From Candidatus Rhabdochlamydia sp. (GTDB taxonomy: Bacteria > Chlamydiota > Chlamydiia > Chlamydiales > Rhabdochlamydiaceae), in NCBI GenBank assembly GCA_030044075.1, contig JASHWM010000233.1:1-15572 (forward strand): a stretch of 15,572 bases of DNA. The letters are read 5' to 3'. This document shows, piece after piece, positions 1 through 7,584 of the stretch. Position 1 is the first letter of the stretch. Every line of letters starts with the position of its first letter. The notes under the pieces were generated by a model. It did not search any database. It saw only the letters and a list, made by a program, of their open reading frames with translations, and had not been told where the DNA came from. The translations under genes and the position numbers were made by a program.

Positions 1-375
1 CCGATCTAGAAAGTGCTTATATTTAAGTGGGAGCCCTTCTTCAAACCTGTCCTGATAAGTCGTTGTCTCAGCAAAAACAATCGCATTTCCTGTTCTGTTT
101 GAACCTCGCGAGGAAATATAGATCACATCAATATCTTCGCCTTGATCATTTTGACATGAAAGAGCGGCCGCATCACCCCTATTGAGGATAGCGCCTCTCC
201 GCTCATTTGCCAACTCAGGCGTCAGAGGGTCGTAACCAGAGAAAAATGATTTGTTTAAAGTCTTGGAGACAACTGTTCCAACACGCATGGAAAATTCGTG
301 GTTTGCCTCCCTGCAGTAGTCTGTTACTGAGGAATAATTAGGTCTTAAATTTCCTGGAAATATAGAACGGATCAT
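1..375 (-). CDS. Hypothetical protein, N-terminal 125 residues, cut by window edge
   Basis: An open frame on the minus strand starts at the ATG at 375 (MIRSIFPGNLRPNYSSV...) and runs without a stop to base 1, so only 125 N-terminal residues are visible. There is no signal peptide. The segment around residues 87-110 (DVIYISSRGSNRTGNAIVFAE) has the look of a beta-strand/turn/beta-strand core such as opens an alpha/beta hydrolase fold, and the organisation vaguely recalls chlamydial DUF818-like hydrolases, but I cannot confirm that. The start is supported by a promoter-like CTGATA-17-TATAAT just upstream on the same strand, although no strong Shine-Dalgarno precedes the ATG. It is divergent from the GH81 gene. 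That it is coding is likely; its function is unknown. Confidence 0.65.
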   Translation of the reverse strand, partial: MIRSIFPGNLRPNYSSVTDYCREANHEFSMRVGTVVSKTLNKSFFSGYDPLTPELANERRGAILNRGDAAALSCQNDQGEDIDVIYISSRGSNRTGNAIVFAETTTYQDRFEEGLPLKYKHFLDR

Positions 376-414
376 TATTATAAACCCACATTAAAAGATA
401 ATAAAGTTGCATCC

Positions 415-443
415 ATTATACTAGGCCATCTCTTTTATATCAG
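415..443 (-). promoter_or_regulatory. Candidate sigma-70-type promoter for the leftward partial gene
   Basis: Read on the minus strand, CTGATA (443-438) is followed after 17 bp by a perfect TATAAT (420-415). Transcription would start near 408, giving a leader of about 33 nt before the ATG at 375. Confidence 0.5.
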
Positions 444-449
444 TGATAT
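437..449. promoter_or_regulatory. Palindrome ATATCA-G-TGATAT, possible operator
   Basis: A perfect 6+1+6 palindrome overlaps the -35 box of the leftward promoter and is bracketed by GGCCA (424-428) and its complement TGGCC (451-455). Its position suits a repressor site; no regulator is identified, and a palindrome of this size in AT-rich DNA can occur by chance. Confidence 0.25.
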
Positions 450-630
450 TTGGCCAAATACCTAAAATTTTAGTATTTAGAAGAAATCAATGTCTATCCC
501 TGCTAGCACATATCTAATAGTTTTAGGTTTTTAGAAGTTTTAATAGTCCAAATAAATAATTATATTTTTATTAATAATAAAGATTCCAAACTTCCATTTC
601 CGGGAAAGTTGATCCATCCATCAGATTTTC

Positions 631-660
631 TTGACATCAAACAAAAATTTTTACTTTAAT
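631..660 (+). promoter_or_regulatory. Candidate promoter for the GH81-OMP operon
   Basis: A perfect TTGACA (631-636) is followed after 18 bp by TTTAAT (655-660), one mismatch from TATAAT. It lies 33 bp upstream of the GTG start at 693 and directly before the ribosome-binding site. Confidence 0.55.
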
Positions 661-692
661 TGCTTATTTTGCAAAGCAATTGAGGTAATATC

Positions 693-3600
693 GTGAACTT
701 CTTTTCCAAAATAAAATTCCTTAGCATAGGTGTCTTTTTTTGCAGCACAGGCCACGCGCAAGATGCCATTCAGGCAGGTTCTGCTTATTTTCAGACAATT
801 AATTCATCTGATGGGACTGCTGCAGGACAGGATGAAACGTATTATCCGCGTGTTGCAGCTCCCAACAAAGTAAGTGCAACCTCGTTCTATAACCAAGACA
901 GCATCCCAGCAGCGGGCATCCCGCCCGTGTTCCGCCTCCACTCCTGGATGGGAGGCGCTATGCTCTGGGCTACCGGCCAGGTTGAAACAGGCAATAATGG
1001 ATATTATGTCGCAATACCAGGAAAAGTGCAGGTGAATGGCCAGACGCAGACATGGCCTTCTCCCATATTTCAACAAGGCCCTGTCATTGCAGACCCCATT
1101 GTCCTATCCTATTCATCCCCACCAAATGTTCCGAACACCAACCCTTTGACGCGTGGTATTCATATCTCCGTCCCCTACCCTTATCTTGCTCCCGATACCC
1201 CTTACGGCCCTTTGTGCCAATCTGAAAGCAGCTCGTGGAACACGACGCCGCTTGCTGTTTATAGCGACCCGATCCCGACCATTCTTGTATACCCTAGCGC
1301 AAGCGCCCCTGTTGATGGTATGGCCTCAGGTGATTCGATCTGGCAACCTATTGCAATGCTTGTAGACAGCATGGGAGACTACAGCGTAGACCTCATTTAT
1401 CAAAACCCTTCCAGTCCCTATCAAAGAAGCGGTGGAGGGAGCTATATCAAATGTACGGTCGTGCAAGGATCTCCTTATGTTTTTTGCGAGTGCCTTGGAG
1501 TCAAGTATGTCGTAGTCTCAAACCAGATCACCACATCCTCATCTGTTAGCGGCCTGATCCAACCAGCAACAGCGCCGCAAACCATTCCAACATTGGACTC
1601 CGAATTTCAATATTCACTTTTAGGGGGCAATCAGGTTGATCCAGGCCAATTCGCAGAAGGGATCACTCTAAACCCTCTTTCCAATCCTCCAACGGTTGGG
1701 CAAGGACAGGACAACTATACGACATGGGCCGTCTACTTCAACAGCAATGAAGGCTCCTTTACTCCCGGTTCTGTCACAACATCTCCTCAGAACAGCTACT
1801 TCACCATCGATGATACGACAACAAAGTTCTATTTTGTCATCGCCGCCCTTCCAACCATCTACAAATATCCCCACCAGGGAGCGCCCTTTGACACCTATTC
1901 CGATGCAATCTCACAGCCAGGATATGACGTGGTCAGCTACGCGAAAAACCTTGGGCTATATGCATTCAACTTCATTACAAATACAAACGTCTCTTATGCC
2001 GTCACGGGCCAGACTTTTTTACAGACAACCTATGCTCCAACGCTTACCCAGCGCTATTCGTCAGGACATTCTGTTGCCGATCCAACAAAGACCGTCATGA
2101 GCCTGATGCCCCATCACTACCAGTCGCAAGTGTTCGACCAGACAACAGGGCTTGCTCCACCAGTTCTTCCTGCTTCGCCAAACTGGAGCGCATTTTCTCC
2201 TACAAATACAACGGACCTTTTTTATTGGACAGTAAGAGGAAATCTCTACACGATCTTGGGCTCGAGCTTTGCCACCCAGTACATTTTTTCCAATTTCCTT
2301 CCAACGATGCCCCCTCCCTATTGGACAGATCCGGTATCCCTTGGAATGAACAGTTCTCCTTATGCAAGCACGACGATCGGACAACTTCTTTTTGACAGCC
2401 TTGACAATGAGTATGTCAATAACCTTGCTTCATCGACCTATGTTCCGTGGAATACAGCCTATGCAACGCAAGACAAGGGGATCTATGATGTTGGAAAGTC
2501 GCTTGCAAAAGCAGGAAAACAGCTCGGGCTGCTCCTTCATTTCATCCAGGGCTATGAAGATAATACTGTCAAGCCAACAAACACGTTCTATAATTTCTTT
2601 GGAAATGGAACGGCGCCAACCACCGGCAACTGCCTTTCAAGTTGCTCGTTCTATTCGACTCCCTATACAAGCCTGTATGAACAGCAGTACAATAACAACT
2701 TCAGTGCAACGCCCTCACGGCCAGGTGCGTTCAACCCTTGCGCAGGCATTAATCCAAGCAAGACGATGATCCAGGCGCTGCGGGACTCCTTACAGACCTC
2801 TGTGATGGGCTCTACAAATCCCCCTCTCCCTGGAATGCAAGGCGCGATCAATGGCTACTTTGGCACGCAGCCCGTCATCTGCTCGGGAGGCTATAAGCTT
2901 GCGCATTTTGCCTATTATGATACTCTGGCGCATTTGGTGATGCTCTATCCGTCATCAGGCGACCCATCGCCTCCTGTCCCCTGGCCAGGCAGACTTGCGA
3001 CCATCCCCCTGCACGCAGGACCCGGCGGAGTATGGGAATCTTTTGGAGTGGCGGACGCATTTAACGACCACCACTATCAGTATGGCTGGTGGCTCAGCGC
3101 TGCCGCGCTGACAGCACTCTACGATGGCTCCTGGTCATCAACTCCAACAGCCGGCGGAGCTACCCCGCCATGGGCTGATAAAACAAAGTATGGCTCGGCA
3201 ATCGACCAGCTTGTAAAGGATATTGGCTACGATCCCTCGATCTCTTCCAGCTTTTATTCCGATAACAATAACCTGATGTATTTTGCAAAAATGAACTTTT
3301 TCGACCAGTGGGCAGGACATGGTTGGGCCGATGGGATCCAAGCGACCATCGCTGGAGGAAATGGCGGCCATAATGAAAACTCCATTGGAGAAGCACTTCA
3401 GGCTTATGCTTCGATTATTCTTTGGGGAATGGCAACACAGAGAAAGGCTATTGTCGACCTGGGCATCTACTTGTATACGACCACATCGTATGCGATGGAC
3501 TCCTACTTTTTCGACAAGAACCTAAATTACAAAAATGGGGGCCCGTCCTTCGTGCCGACCATTACGACAACCTCGCCTCCGTCCGGATATACTTTCGGTC

Positions 3601-4316
3601 TTGGGTTTTGGGACTACACGATCCACAGTACAACTCCTCCAACAAGCGGGACGCCGAAGATCTCGCAGGCAGTGATCAACTATAGCGCCGATTTTGGACA
3701 AACACCAGAGAATGTGAAGCTGATCAATGCTTTCCCGGTCAACAGCTTTTCACTTGTGTTTGGAAGGAACCAGACCTATTTGAACGCTTGGAACCATGCA
3801 ATGGACACTTGCGCCTTCAACAGCACCATCACATCAATAAACTCTGCTTGCTGGACAACGGCGTTTGTCTCTACTTTCAATATGCTCCGAGCGCTTGGTG
3901 GAAATACAACCTCGATCGGGATCCCTCAGTCCCCCTGTCCTCCTGCGACATCTTCACTGACCCCTTACAAGGCCATGGTCCAATTGTTCACGACAGGAAC
4001 AAACAATGGATGCCCTCCATGGGGGTCGACGGGCGGTACCTATGCTGATCCAGGGCAATCGATCAACGAGGTCCTCCATTTTCTCCATATCATTGACCAC
4101 TATGGGACACCTGATTGGAATTACTATGGAGAGAGTACAACTTCCAATTTGATTTTTACCGCCGCCTTTACCAAAAGCGGAACGACCACCTGTTTTGCCT
4201 TCAACCCCACACTGTCTCCCATTAAAGTACAGTTTTATAAAGTGGTCGACAATTCAGCAGTAGGCTCTTCGTTTACAGTGAATCCAAAAAGATGGGCAAG
4301 TACACAATTACCATAG
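693..4316 (+). CDS. Secreted glycoside hydrolase family 81 (endo-beta-1,3-glucanase type)
   Basis: Product of 1207 residues, read as a GH81 enzyme, a family of inverting endo-beta-1,3-glucanases (laminarin, callose, fungal or algal glucan). The start is a GTG with TGAGGT 6 bp upstream. Residues 1-22 form a signal peptide ending STGHA, so the enzyme is exported. Family signatures are FNDHHYQYGWW (Asp792, the position of the proposed general acid) and WAGHGWADGIQ followed by HNENSIGEALQAY (Glu895, Glu900) and ILWGMAT. A beta-rich N-terminal half and helical C-terminal half fit the family. It is longer than many GH81 proteins. Oddity: the family usually has two Glu four residues apart (ESxSE); here the spacing is five, with Asn896 at the expected first Glu. 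Base composition is less AT-rich than its surroundings. It is probably cotranscribed with the following porin-like gene. The family call is fairly sure; activity and substrate are inferred. Confidence 0.8.
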   Translation: MNFFSKIKFLSIGVFFCSTGHAQDAIQAGSAYFQTINSSDGTAAGQDETYYPRVAAPNKVSATSFYNQDSIPAAGIPPVFRLHSWMGGAMLWATGQVETGNNGYYVAIPGKVQVNGQTQTWPSPIFQQGPVIADPIVLSYSSPPNVPNTNPLTRGIHISVPYPYLAPDTPYGPLCQSESSSWNTTPLAVYSDPIPTILVYPSASAPVDGMASGDSIWQPIAMLVDSMGDYSVDLIYQNPSSPYQRSGGGSYIKCTVVQGSPYVFCECLGVKYVVVSNQITTSSSVSGLIQPATAPQTIPTLDSEFQYSLLGGNQVDPGQFAEGITLNPLSNPPTVGQGQDNYTTWAVYFNSNEGSFTPGSVTTSPQNSYFTIDDTTTKFYFVIAALPTIYKYPHQGAPFDTYSDAISQPGYDVVSYAKNLGLYAFNFITNTNVSYAVTGQTFLQTTYAPTLTQRYSSGHSVADPTKTVMSLMPHHYQSQVFDQTTGLAPPVLPASPNWSAFSPTNTTDLFYWTVRGNLYTILGSSFATQYIFSNFLPTMPPPYWTDPVSLGMNSSPYASTTIGQLLFDSLDNEYVNNLASSTYVPWNTAYATQDKGIYDVGKSLAKAGKQLGLLLHFIQGYEDNTVKPTNTFYNFFGNGTAPTTGNCLSSCSFYSTPYTSLYEQQYNNNFSATPSRPGAFNPCAGINPSKTMIQALRDSLQTSVMGSTNPPLPGMQGAINGYFGTQPVICSGGYKLAHFAYYDTLAHLVMLYPSSGDPSPPVPWPGRLATIPLHAGPGGVWESFGVADAFNDHHYQYGWWLSAAALTALYDGSWSSTPTAGGATPPWADKTKYGSAIDQLVKDIGYDPSISSSFYSDNNNLMYFAKMNFFDQWAGHGWADGIQATIAGGNGGHNENSIGEALQAYASIILWGMATQRKAIVDLGIYLYTTTSYAMDSYFFDKNLNYKNGGPSFVPTITTTSPPSGYTFGLGFWDYTIHSTTPPTSGTPKISQAVINYSADFGQTPENVKLINAFPVNSFSLVFGRNQTYLNAWNHAMDTCAFNSTITSINSACWTTAFVSTFNMLRALGGNTTSIGIPQSPCPPATSSLTPYKAMVQLFTTGTNNGCPPWGSTGGTYADPGQSINEVLHFLHIIDHYGTPDWNYYGESTTSNLIFTAAFTKSGTTTCFAFNPTLSPIKVQFYKVVDNSAVGSSFTVNPKRWASTQLP

Positions 4317-4325
4317 GAGAAAAAA

Positions 4326-5396
4326 ATGAAAAAACTAACGATCCTGGCAATGTTGCCGATCATGCATATTACGGCAGCGCAAAATAAACAAGAGACACAA
4401 CCTGTGCCTCCGCCGCCTCCGCCTCCCAATTTGGAGGGGCACTACCAGGTACAAGATGCTTATGGCGTGAGCCTCTCTTTGTCTGCACTTTACTGGAAGC
4501 CTTATGAAGAAGGACTCGACTTTGTGATCCAGAACCAAGGATCGACAGGCCTTGTTAACAATGCATCTGTCAGAAGGGCTCCCTTTAATTGGCATTGGGG
4601 ATGGAGAGCAGGACTTGGTTATCAAATCCCTCAAAAAAAGATGAACGTCGAGGCCTCGTGGACCCACTATACTTCCAAAGGTTCTAGCTCTCCGAGCGTC
4701 GACCTCCCCCTGACACTTTTTAGCGTGTGGAGCCTTCCTACAGGAGGAGCAATCCCTCCTGTTAATTTCGAGCAGCAGGCAACAGCGCACTCCAGGCTTT
4801 TCTTGAACGTGGTCGATCTAGGGCTCAGCGGAGTATTTGCTCCACGCCCCTTCCTTGATATCACTCCCTACATAGGCCTTTCCACTGCTTGGATCCACCA
4901 GAAGTTCAACTTCAACTTAGCAGGGGGGCCAGGGCTCAACGGACATACAACCCTCGATGACAAGATCAGGATGAAAAATGATTTCTGGGGCATCGGCCCT
5001 AAGATCGGTATGGACACTTTATGGGACCTCGGCTATGGGTTCGGAATTTGCGGAAATTTCAACCTCTCCCTTCTTTATGGGTTCTTCAAACTCAAGCAAC
5101 AGGAGACAGCAGAGTTCAGCGGTCTTGAACCTCCTACAACATTCCTTGACCTTACTCACAACCTGTTCCATATTGCCCGCCTCAATTTCGATACATTGAT
5201 CGGCCTTCGCTGGGACAAAATGTTCCAAGACGGCAGATACCATTTAACGGTTGAAGCAGGTTGGGAAAACCTCATCTTCTTAGGACAGAACCAGCTGATG
5301 AGATTCCCCTCTCAGATCAACCAAGGCATCAACTCTTCTGGCAAGGGAGACCTGACCATCCAGGGAGGTTCAGGAAGAGTCGCTTTCACATTCTAA
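4326..5396 (+). CDS. Outer-membrane beta-barrel protein, Lpg1974/Legionella_OMP-like
   Basis: A 356-residue protein with a signal peptide (about residues 1-18, cleaved near ITAA-QN), then a low-complexity linker with seven consecutive prolines (28-34), then a barrel domain. Alternating aromatic/polar strands (SLSLSALYWKPYEEGLDF, WHWGWRAGLGYQI, MNVEASWTHY) and a C-terminal Phe (GRVAFTF) are typical of BAM-assembled porins. The pattern resembles the Lpg1974-family pore-forming proteins that are abundant in environmental chlamydiae. The start has an AGGAGA Shine-Dalgarno at 4315-4320 that overlaps the stop of the GH81 gene; the 9-bp gap implies an operon and possible translational coupling. It may serve uptake of sugars released by the hydrolase or be a general porin; the sequence does not decide this. 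The poly-Pro run would be expected to need EF-P for smooth translation. Confidence 0.8.
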   Translation: MKKLTILAMLPIMHITAAQNKQETQPVPPPPPPPNLEGHYQVQDAYGVSLSLSALYWKPYEEGLDFVIQNQGSTGLVNNASVRRAPFNWHWGWRAGLGYQIPQKKMNVEASWTHYTSKGSSSPSVDLPLTLFSVWSLPTGGAIPPVNFEQQATAHSRLFLNVVDLGLSGVFAPRPFLDITPYIGLSTAWIHQKFNFNLAGGPGLNGHTTLDDKIRMKNDFWGIGPKIGMDTLWDLGYGFGICGNFNLSLLYGFFKLKQQETAEFSGLEPPTTFLDLTHNLFHIARLNFDTLIGLRWDKMFQDGRYHLTVEAGWENLIFLGQNQLMRFPSQINQGINSSGKGDLTIQGGSGRVAFTF

Positions 5397-5409
5397 ACAT
5401 CTCGCGTAG

Positions 5410-5435
5410 GCGCAGCCATCATGTGATGGCTGCGC
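5410..5435. terminator. 12-bp perfect inverted repeat after the OMP gene, atypical terminator
   Basis: GCGCAGCCATCA (5410-5421) pairs perfectly with 5424-5435 across a 2-bp centre, 14 bp after the OMP stop. It is GC-rich and stable, but the + strand is followed by an A-run rather than a T-run, so it is not a textbook intrinsic terminator for the upstream operon. It may still end or protect the transcript. Confidence 0.45.
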
Positions 5436-5515
5436 GACTCCTAAAAAAAATCCAAAGAAAAGAAAAATCCCTTTGGGTATAGTCCACCCCATTCTTCATT
5501 ACAAAATAGAAACCT

Positions 5516-5980
5516 ATGTCATTATGTCCATGCTGTTCAAACAGGCCTTTTCAATCCTGCTGCGGCCCATTCCTTGAAGGAAAAGAGCTTCCTAGAACTC
5601 CTGAAGAGCTGATGCGCTCGCGTTATACTGCCTTTACCCAGGCGAATGTAGACTACCTTGCCAAGACAATGCGGGGAATCCCAAAATTTGATCCGGAAGA
5701 AACAAGGCTCTTTGCAAGCAGGGTTCAATGGCTTGGCCTGCAGGTCGTAAAAGCTTCTATGGAAGACGGCAAAGGACAAGTCGAGTTCATTGCCAGATAT
5801 TCCGAAGGAGGGGGCGACCTTCTCATCCATGAGATCAGCGACTTCGAGCTTATTGAGGGAGCTTGGTATTATACCGGAGGGGAGCATCTGGAAGATGCAA
5901 GAAAAAAGGGAAAAGTGGGCCGCAACGACCTATGTCCTTGCGGCAGTGGAAAAAAATACAAAAACTGCTGTTTCAAGTGA
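5516..5980 (+). CDS. ychJ: YchJ-family SEC-C motif protein
   Basis: A 154-residue protein matching the YchJ (UPF0225) layout in full length (E. coli YchJ is about 150 residues). It has an N-terminal Cys cluster ([14 protein letters not shown], residues 4-17), a central NTF2-like alpha/beta domain containing the family hallmark LMRSRYTAF, and a C-terminal SEC-C zinc motif ([18 protein letters not shown], 135-152). SEC-C motifs bind zinc and in SecA contact SecB and the ribosome; the role of YchJ itself is unknown. It is cytoplasmic, with no signal peptide. The upstream Shine-Dalgarno is weak; a possible -10 TATAGT lies at 5478-5483. It stands alone, ended by a terminator that overlaps its own stop and is shared with the convergent gene. 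Confidence 0.93.
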   Translation: MSLCPCCSNRPFQSCCGPFLEGKELPRTPEELMRSRYTAFTQANVDYLAKTMRGIPKFDPEETRLFASRVQWLGLQVVKASMEDGKGQVEFIARYSEGGGDLLIHEISDFELIEGAWYYTGGEHLEDARKKGKVGRNDLCPCGSGKKYKNCCFK

Positions 5981-5993
5981 GCAGCAGTTTTTC
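5961..5993. terminator. Bidirectional intrinsic terminator between ychJ and the convergent gene
   Basis: AAACTGCTG (5962-5970) pairs with CAGCAGTTT (5982-5990), with an 11-nt loop containing the ychJ stop. On the + strand the stem runs into TTTTT; on the minus strand it is followed by a T-rich tract, so it can serve both converging genes. Confidence 0.75.
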
Positions 5994-6679
5994 TAATATC
6001 TGTTGCGCTCTCTCATCCCGTCGCGGTCGTTATTATAATAGTTCTGTCTTTGATCGTGATAGTGCAGGTGGACCTCTTCCTTCTGTGGTTGGAAGCTGTT
6101 CTGATAATCGGAAATAAATGCAATGAAGGTTTTAAGAACGCGCTCATCGACAAGAGTGTTGTCGGTCAGTTTTACTTCCCAAAAATTCACATCTCCATAA
6201 TCGGCCCTTTTTAATTTTGCGATCACAAGCTTTTCATCCCAGGCAGACGTCATCACAAACTTGTTGTCATCGGTATTTAGAAAAGCATGGGCGACGACTT
6301 TACTTTTTTCATAAATCGCAAACTTCGCTCTGGCCTTCGTCCAAAAATGGCCTTCGATAAGGCCGATGGTGTTGCCGTTGTCATCGTATACATCGATGTT
6401 CATTGCCCAGGCAAATAAAGTTCCAAGGGAGAAAAACCGGGTAATCCCTCGGGAGAGATGGTTGCCTTTGCCATCGACATAGTCATAGTAGTACCATGGG
6501 GTCAAGTTTCCGGTCCTGACAATTTTGCCCTCGGGGGCGTCAAATTCAAATTCTGTTGAAAACCAGTAGGACTTTTTTACCACGCTGTATTTTGCACTAT
6601 TGCTGCCATCTGGATCTTCCGAGGCGCAAAGTGAGGCAAACAAAAACAAAGAGAGAACAAAAAGAGATGAAAATTTCAT
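5993..6679 (-). CDS. Secreted protein with Tubby/LURP-one-like fold
   Basis: About 228 residues. Two ATGs lie near the 5' end (6685 and 6679). The second is preferred because AGGA sits 5 nt upstream of it but abuts the first. The product MKFSSLFVLSLFLFASLCA-SED begins with a clear signal peptide, then a mature beta-rich domain with repeated strand-turn units such as NIDVYDDNGNTIGLIEGHFW, ARAKFAIYEKSKVVAHAFL and DEKLVIAKLKR. This 'Y-D-x-x-G-N-x-I-G' rhythm resembles LURP-one/Tubby C-terminal-like proteins, hence the tentative fold call. The C-terminus is charged and His/Asn/Tyr/Arg-rich (HLHYHDQRQNYYNNDRDG). The function is unknown. A 6+3+6 palindrome lies 27 bp before the start. It sits 108 bp downstream of the phosphoribosyltransferase gene on the same strand. 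Confidence 0.75.
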   Translation of the reverse strand: MKFSSLFVLSLFLFASLCASEDPDGSNSAKYSVVKKSYWFSTEFEFDAPEGKIVRTGNLTPWYYYDYVDGKGNHLSRGITRFFSLGTLFAWAMNIDVYDDNGNTIGLIEGHFWTKARAKFAIYEKSKVVAHAFLNTDDNKFVMTSAWDEKLVIAKLKRADYGDVNFWEVKLTDNTLVDERVLKTFIAFISDYQNSFQPQKEEVHLHYHDQRQNYYNNDRDGMRERNRY

Positions 6680-6705
6680 AAACATCCTAGATTTTATTTG
6701 AAAAA

Positions 6706-6720
6706 GAAATCGTTGATTTC
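6706..6720. promoter_or_regulatory. Palindrome GAAATC-GTT-GATTTC upstream of the Tubby-like gene
   Basis: A perfect 6+3+6 inverted repeat lies 27 bp upstream of the preferred start at 6679, where an operator could act. No consensus promoter was convincing next to it. Confidence 0.25.
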
Positions 6721-6787
6721 GTTGTTAATGAAAAAACATCGCAGGATTATTACATGGTTTTCATTTTTTCTTGGAAGAAAATAGAAG

Positions 6788-7438
6788 CTAACTCTTCTTT
6801 TTCATCTTTGCCTTATGGAGCAAGTCCATCACTTCATCATCTTCGACTTGGAAAAACTCTTGGTAAAATTGCCCAACCGCTTGAAACTCATACGGCTTTT
6901 CAAGACAGACGACCTCATCGACCTGCACTTTAATTTTCTGATACGTGTCGGGGGCCGATACAGGCACCGCAACAATGATCCGGCTCGCGTTATTTTTCCT
7001 GACAGATTCGATAGCTGCATGCATGGTGGCCCCTGTGGCCAGGCCATCATCAACTATAATGGCAATTTTGCCTTTCAAGGGGATTTTCTCTCTGTCCTTT
7101 CTATAGAACTTCTCCCTTTGTTCAGCTAATTTTTTCTCGCTTTCTTCTGCCCGGCGAATATAGTCTTTCGACACCCCCAGATATGCAATTAAGTCTTCAT
7201 TGTAAAAGCAATCTCCTGAAGAAGTGATGGCGCCAATGGCAAGCTCGGGATTATTTGGAGCGCCAATTTTTCTCACGCAGAGGACATCCAAAGCGAGCTC
7301 TAAGATTTCCGCAAGCGCATAAGCCACAACAACACCTCCTCTTGCAAGTCCCAGGACCACTGCATCAGGGTTCTGATGGTACTGCTTCATCAAAGAAGCC
7401 AGCTTTTTCCCGGCTTCCATGCGGTCTTTGAAAAACAT
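6788..7438 (-). CDS. Phosphoribosyltransferase-family protein
   Basis: A 216-residue type I PRTase-fold protein. The PRPP-binding loop is VDDGLATGATM (129-139), with the two acidic residues and TGAT motif expected of the family. The N-terminal GLARGGVVVAYALA (30-43) and VLCVRKIGAPNNPELAIGA (52-70) are typical of the 'GLxRGGxxVA' subgroup that, in many bacteria, is found fused to or next to a dienelactone-hydrolase-like domain. The residues between resemble a long helical insertion (93-118). The substrate is unknown; this subgroup is not clearly a purine salvage enzyme. Start: GGAGGAGGT directly before the ATG, a strong but very close Shine-Dalgarno. It is divergent from an alpha/beta hydrolase of the kind usually fused to it, which supports a shared function. 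Confidence 0.9.
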   Translation of the reverse strand: MFFKDRMEAGKKLASLMKQYHQNPDAVVLGLARGGVVVAYALAEILELALDVLCVRKIGAPNNPELAIGAITSSGDCFYNEDLIAYLGVSKDYIRRAEESEKKLAEQREKFYRKDREKIPLKGKIAIIVDDGLATGATMHAAIESVRKNNASRIIVAVPVSAPDTYQKIKVQVDEVVCLEKPYEFQAVGQFYQEFFQVEDDEVMDLLHKAKMKKKS

Positions 7439-7584
7439 ACCTCCTCCACAACTTCGGAAAAGATCTCTCTAAGTCCATATTATGAGGATTTGAAAAAATA
7501 AAAATAAAAATTTGATTGACGAAGCATTCCTTCTCAGTTCATATCAAATGGAATTACTTGATTTACATAGCAGAGTTTTTTCTT

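Larger units (their letters stand above)
376..692. other. Divergent AT-rich intergenic region
   Basis: This 317-bp gene-free stretch separates the leftward partial gene from the rightward GH81 gene. It holds one candidate promoter for each direction and a short perfect palindrome overlapping the leftward -35 box (separate entries). The middle (about 460-630) is AT-rich without a convincing ORF, RNA gene or repeat. Confidence 0.6.

Noticed and set aside
1668..4048. Many overlapping ORFs of 60-135 codons on both strands within the GH81 gene
   Set aside because: They are shadows of a long, well-supported reading frame; none has a family motif or a credible ribosome-binding site.
4335..4790. 151-codon minus-strand ORF inside the outer-membrane protein gene
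   Set aside because: Arg/Cys-rich reading antisense to a gene with clear signal peptide and barrel features, including an Arg run that is simply the complement of the proline codons.
7516..7584. N-terminal extension of the alpha/beta hydrolase from a TTG at 7516
   Set aside because: The extra 23 residues do not look like the family N-terminus, no Shine-Dalgarno precedes the TTG, and the ATG at 7585 begins at the usual position.
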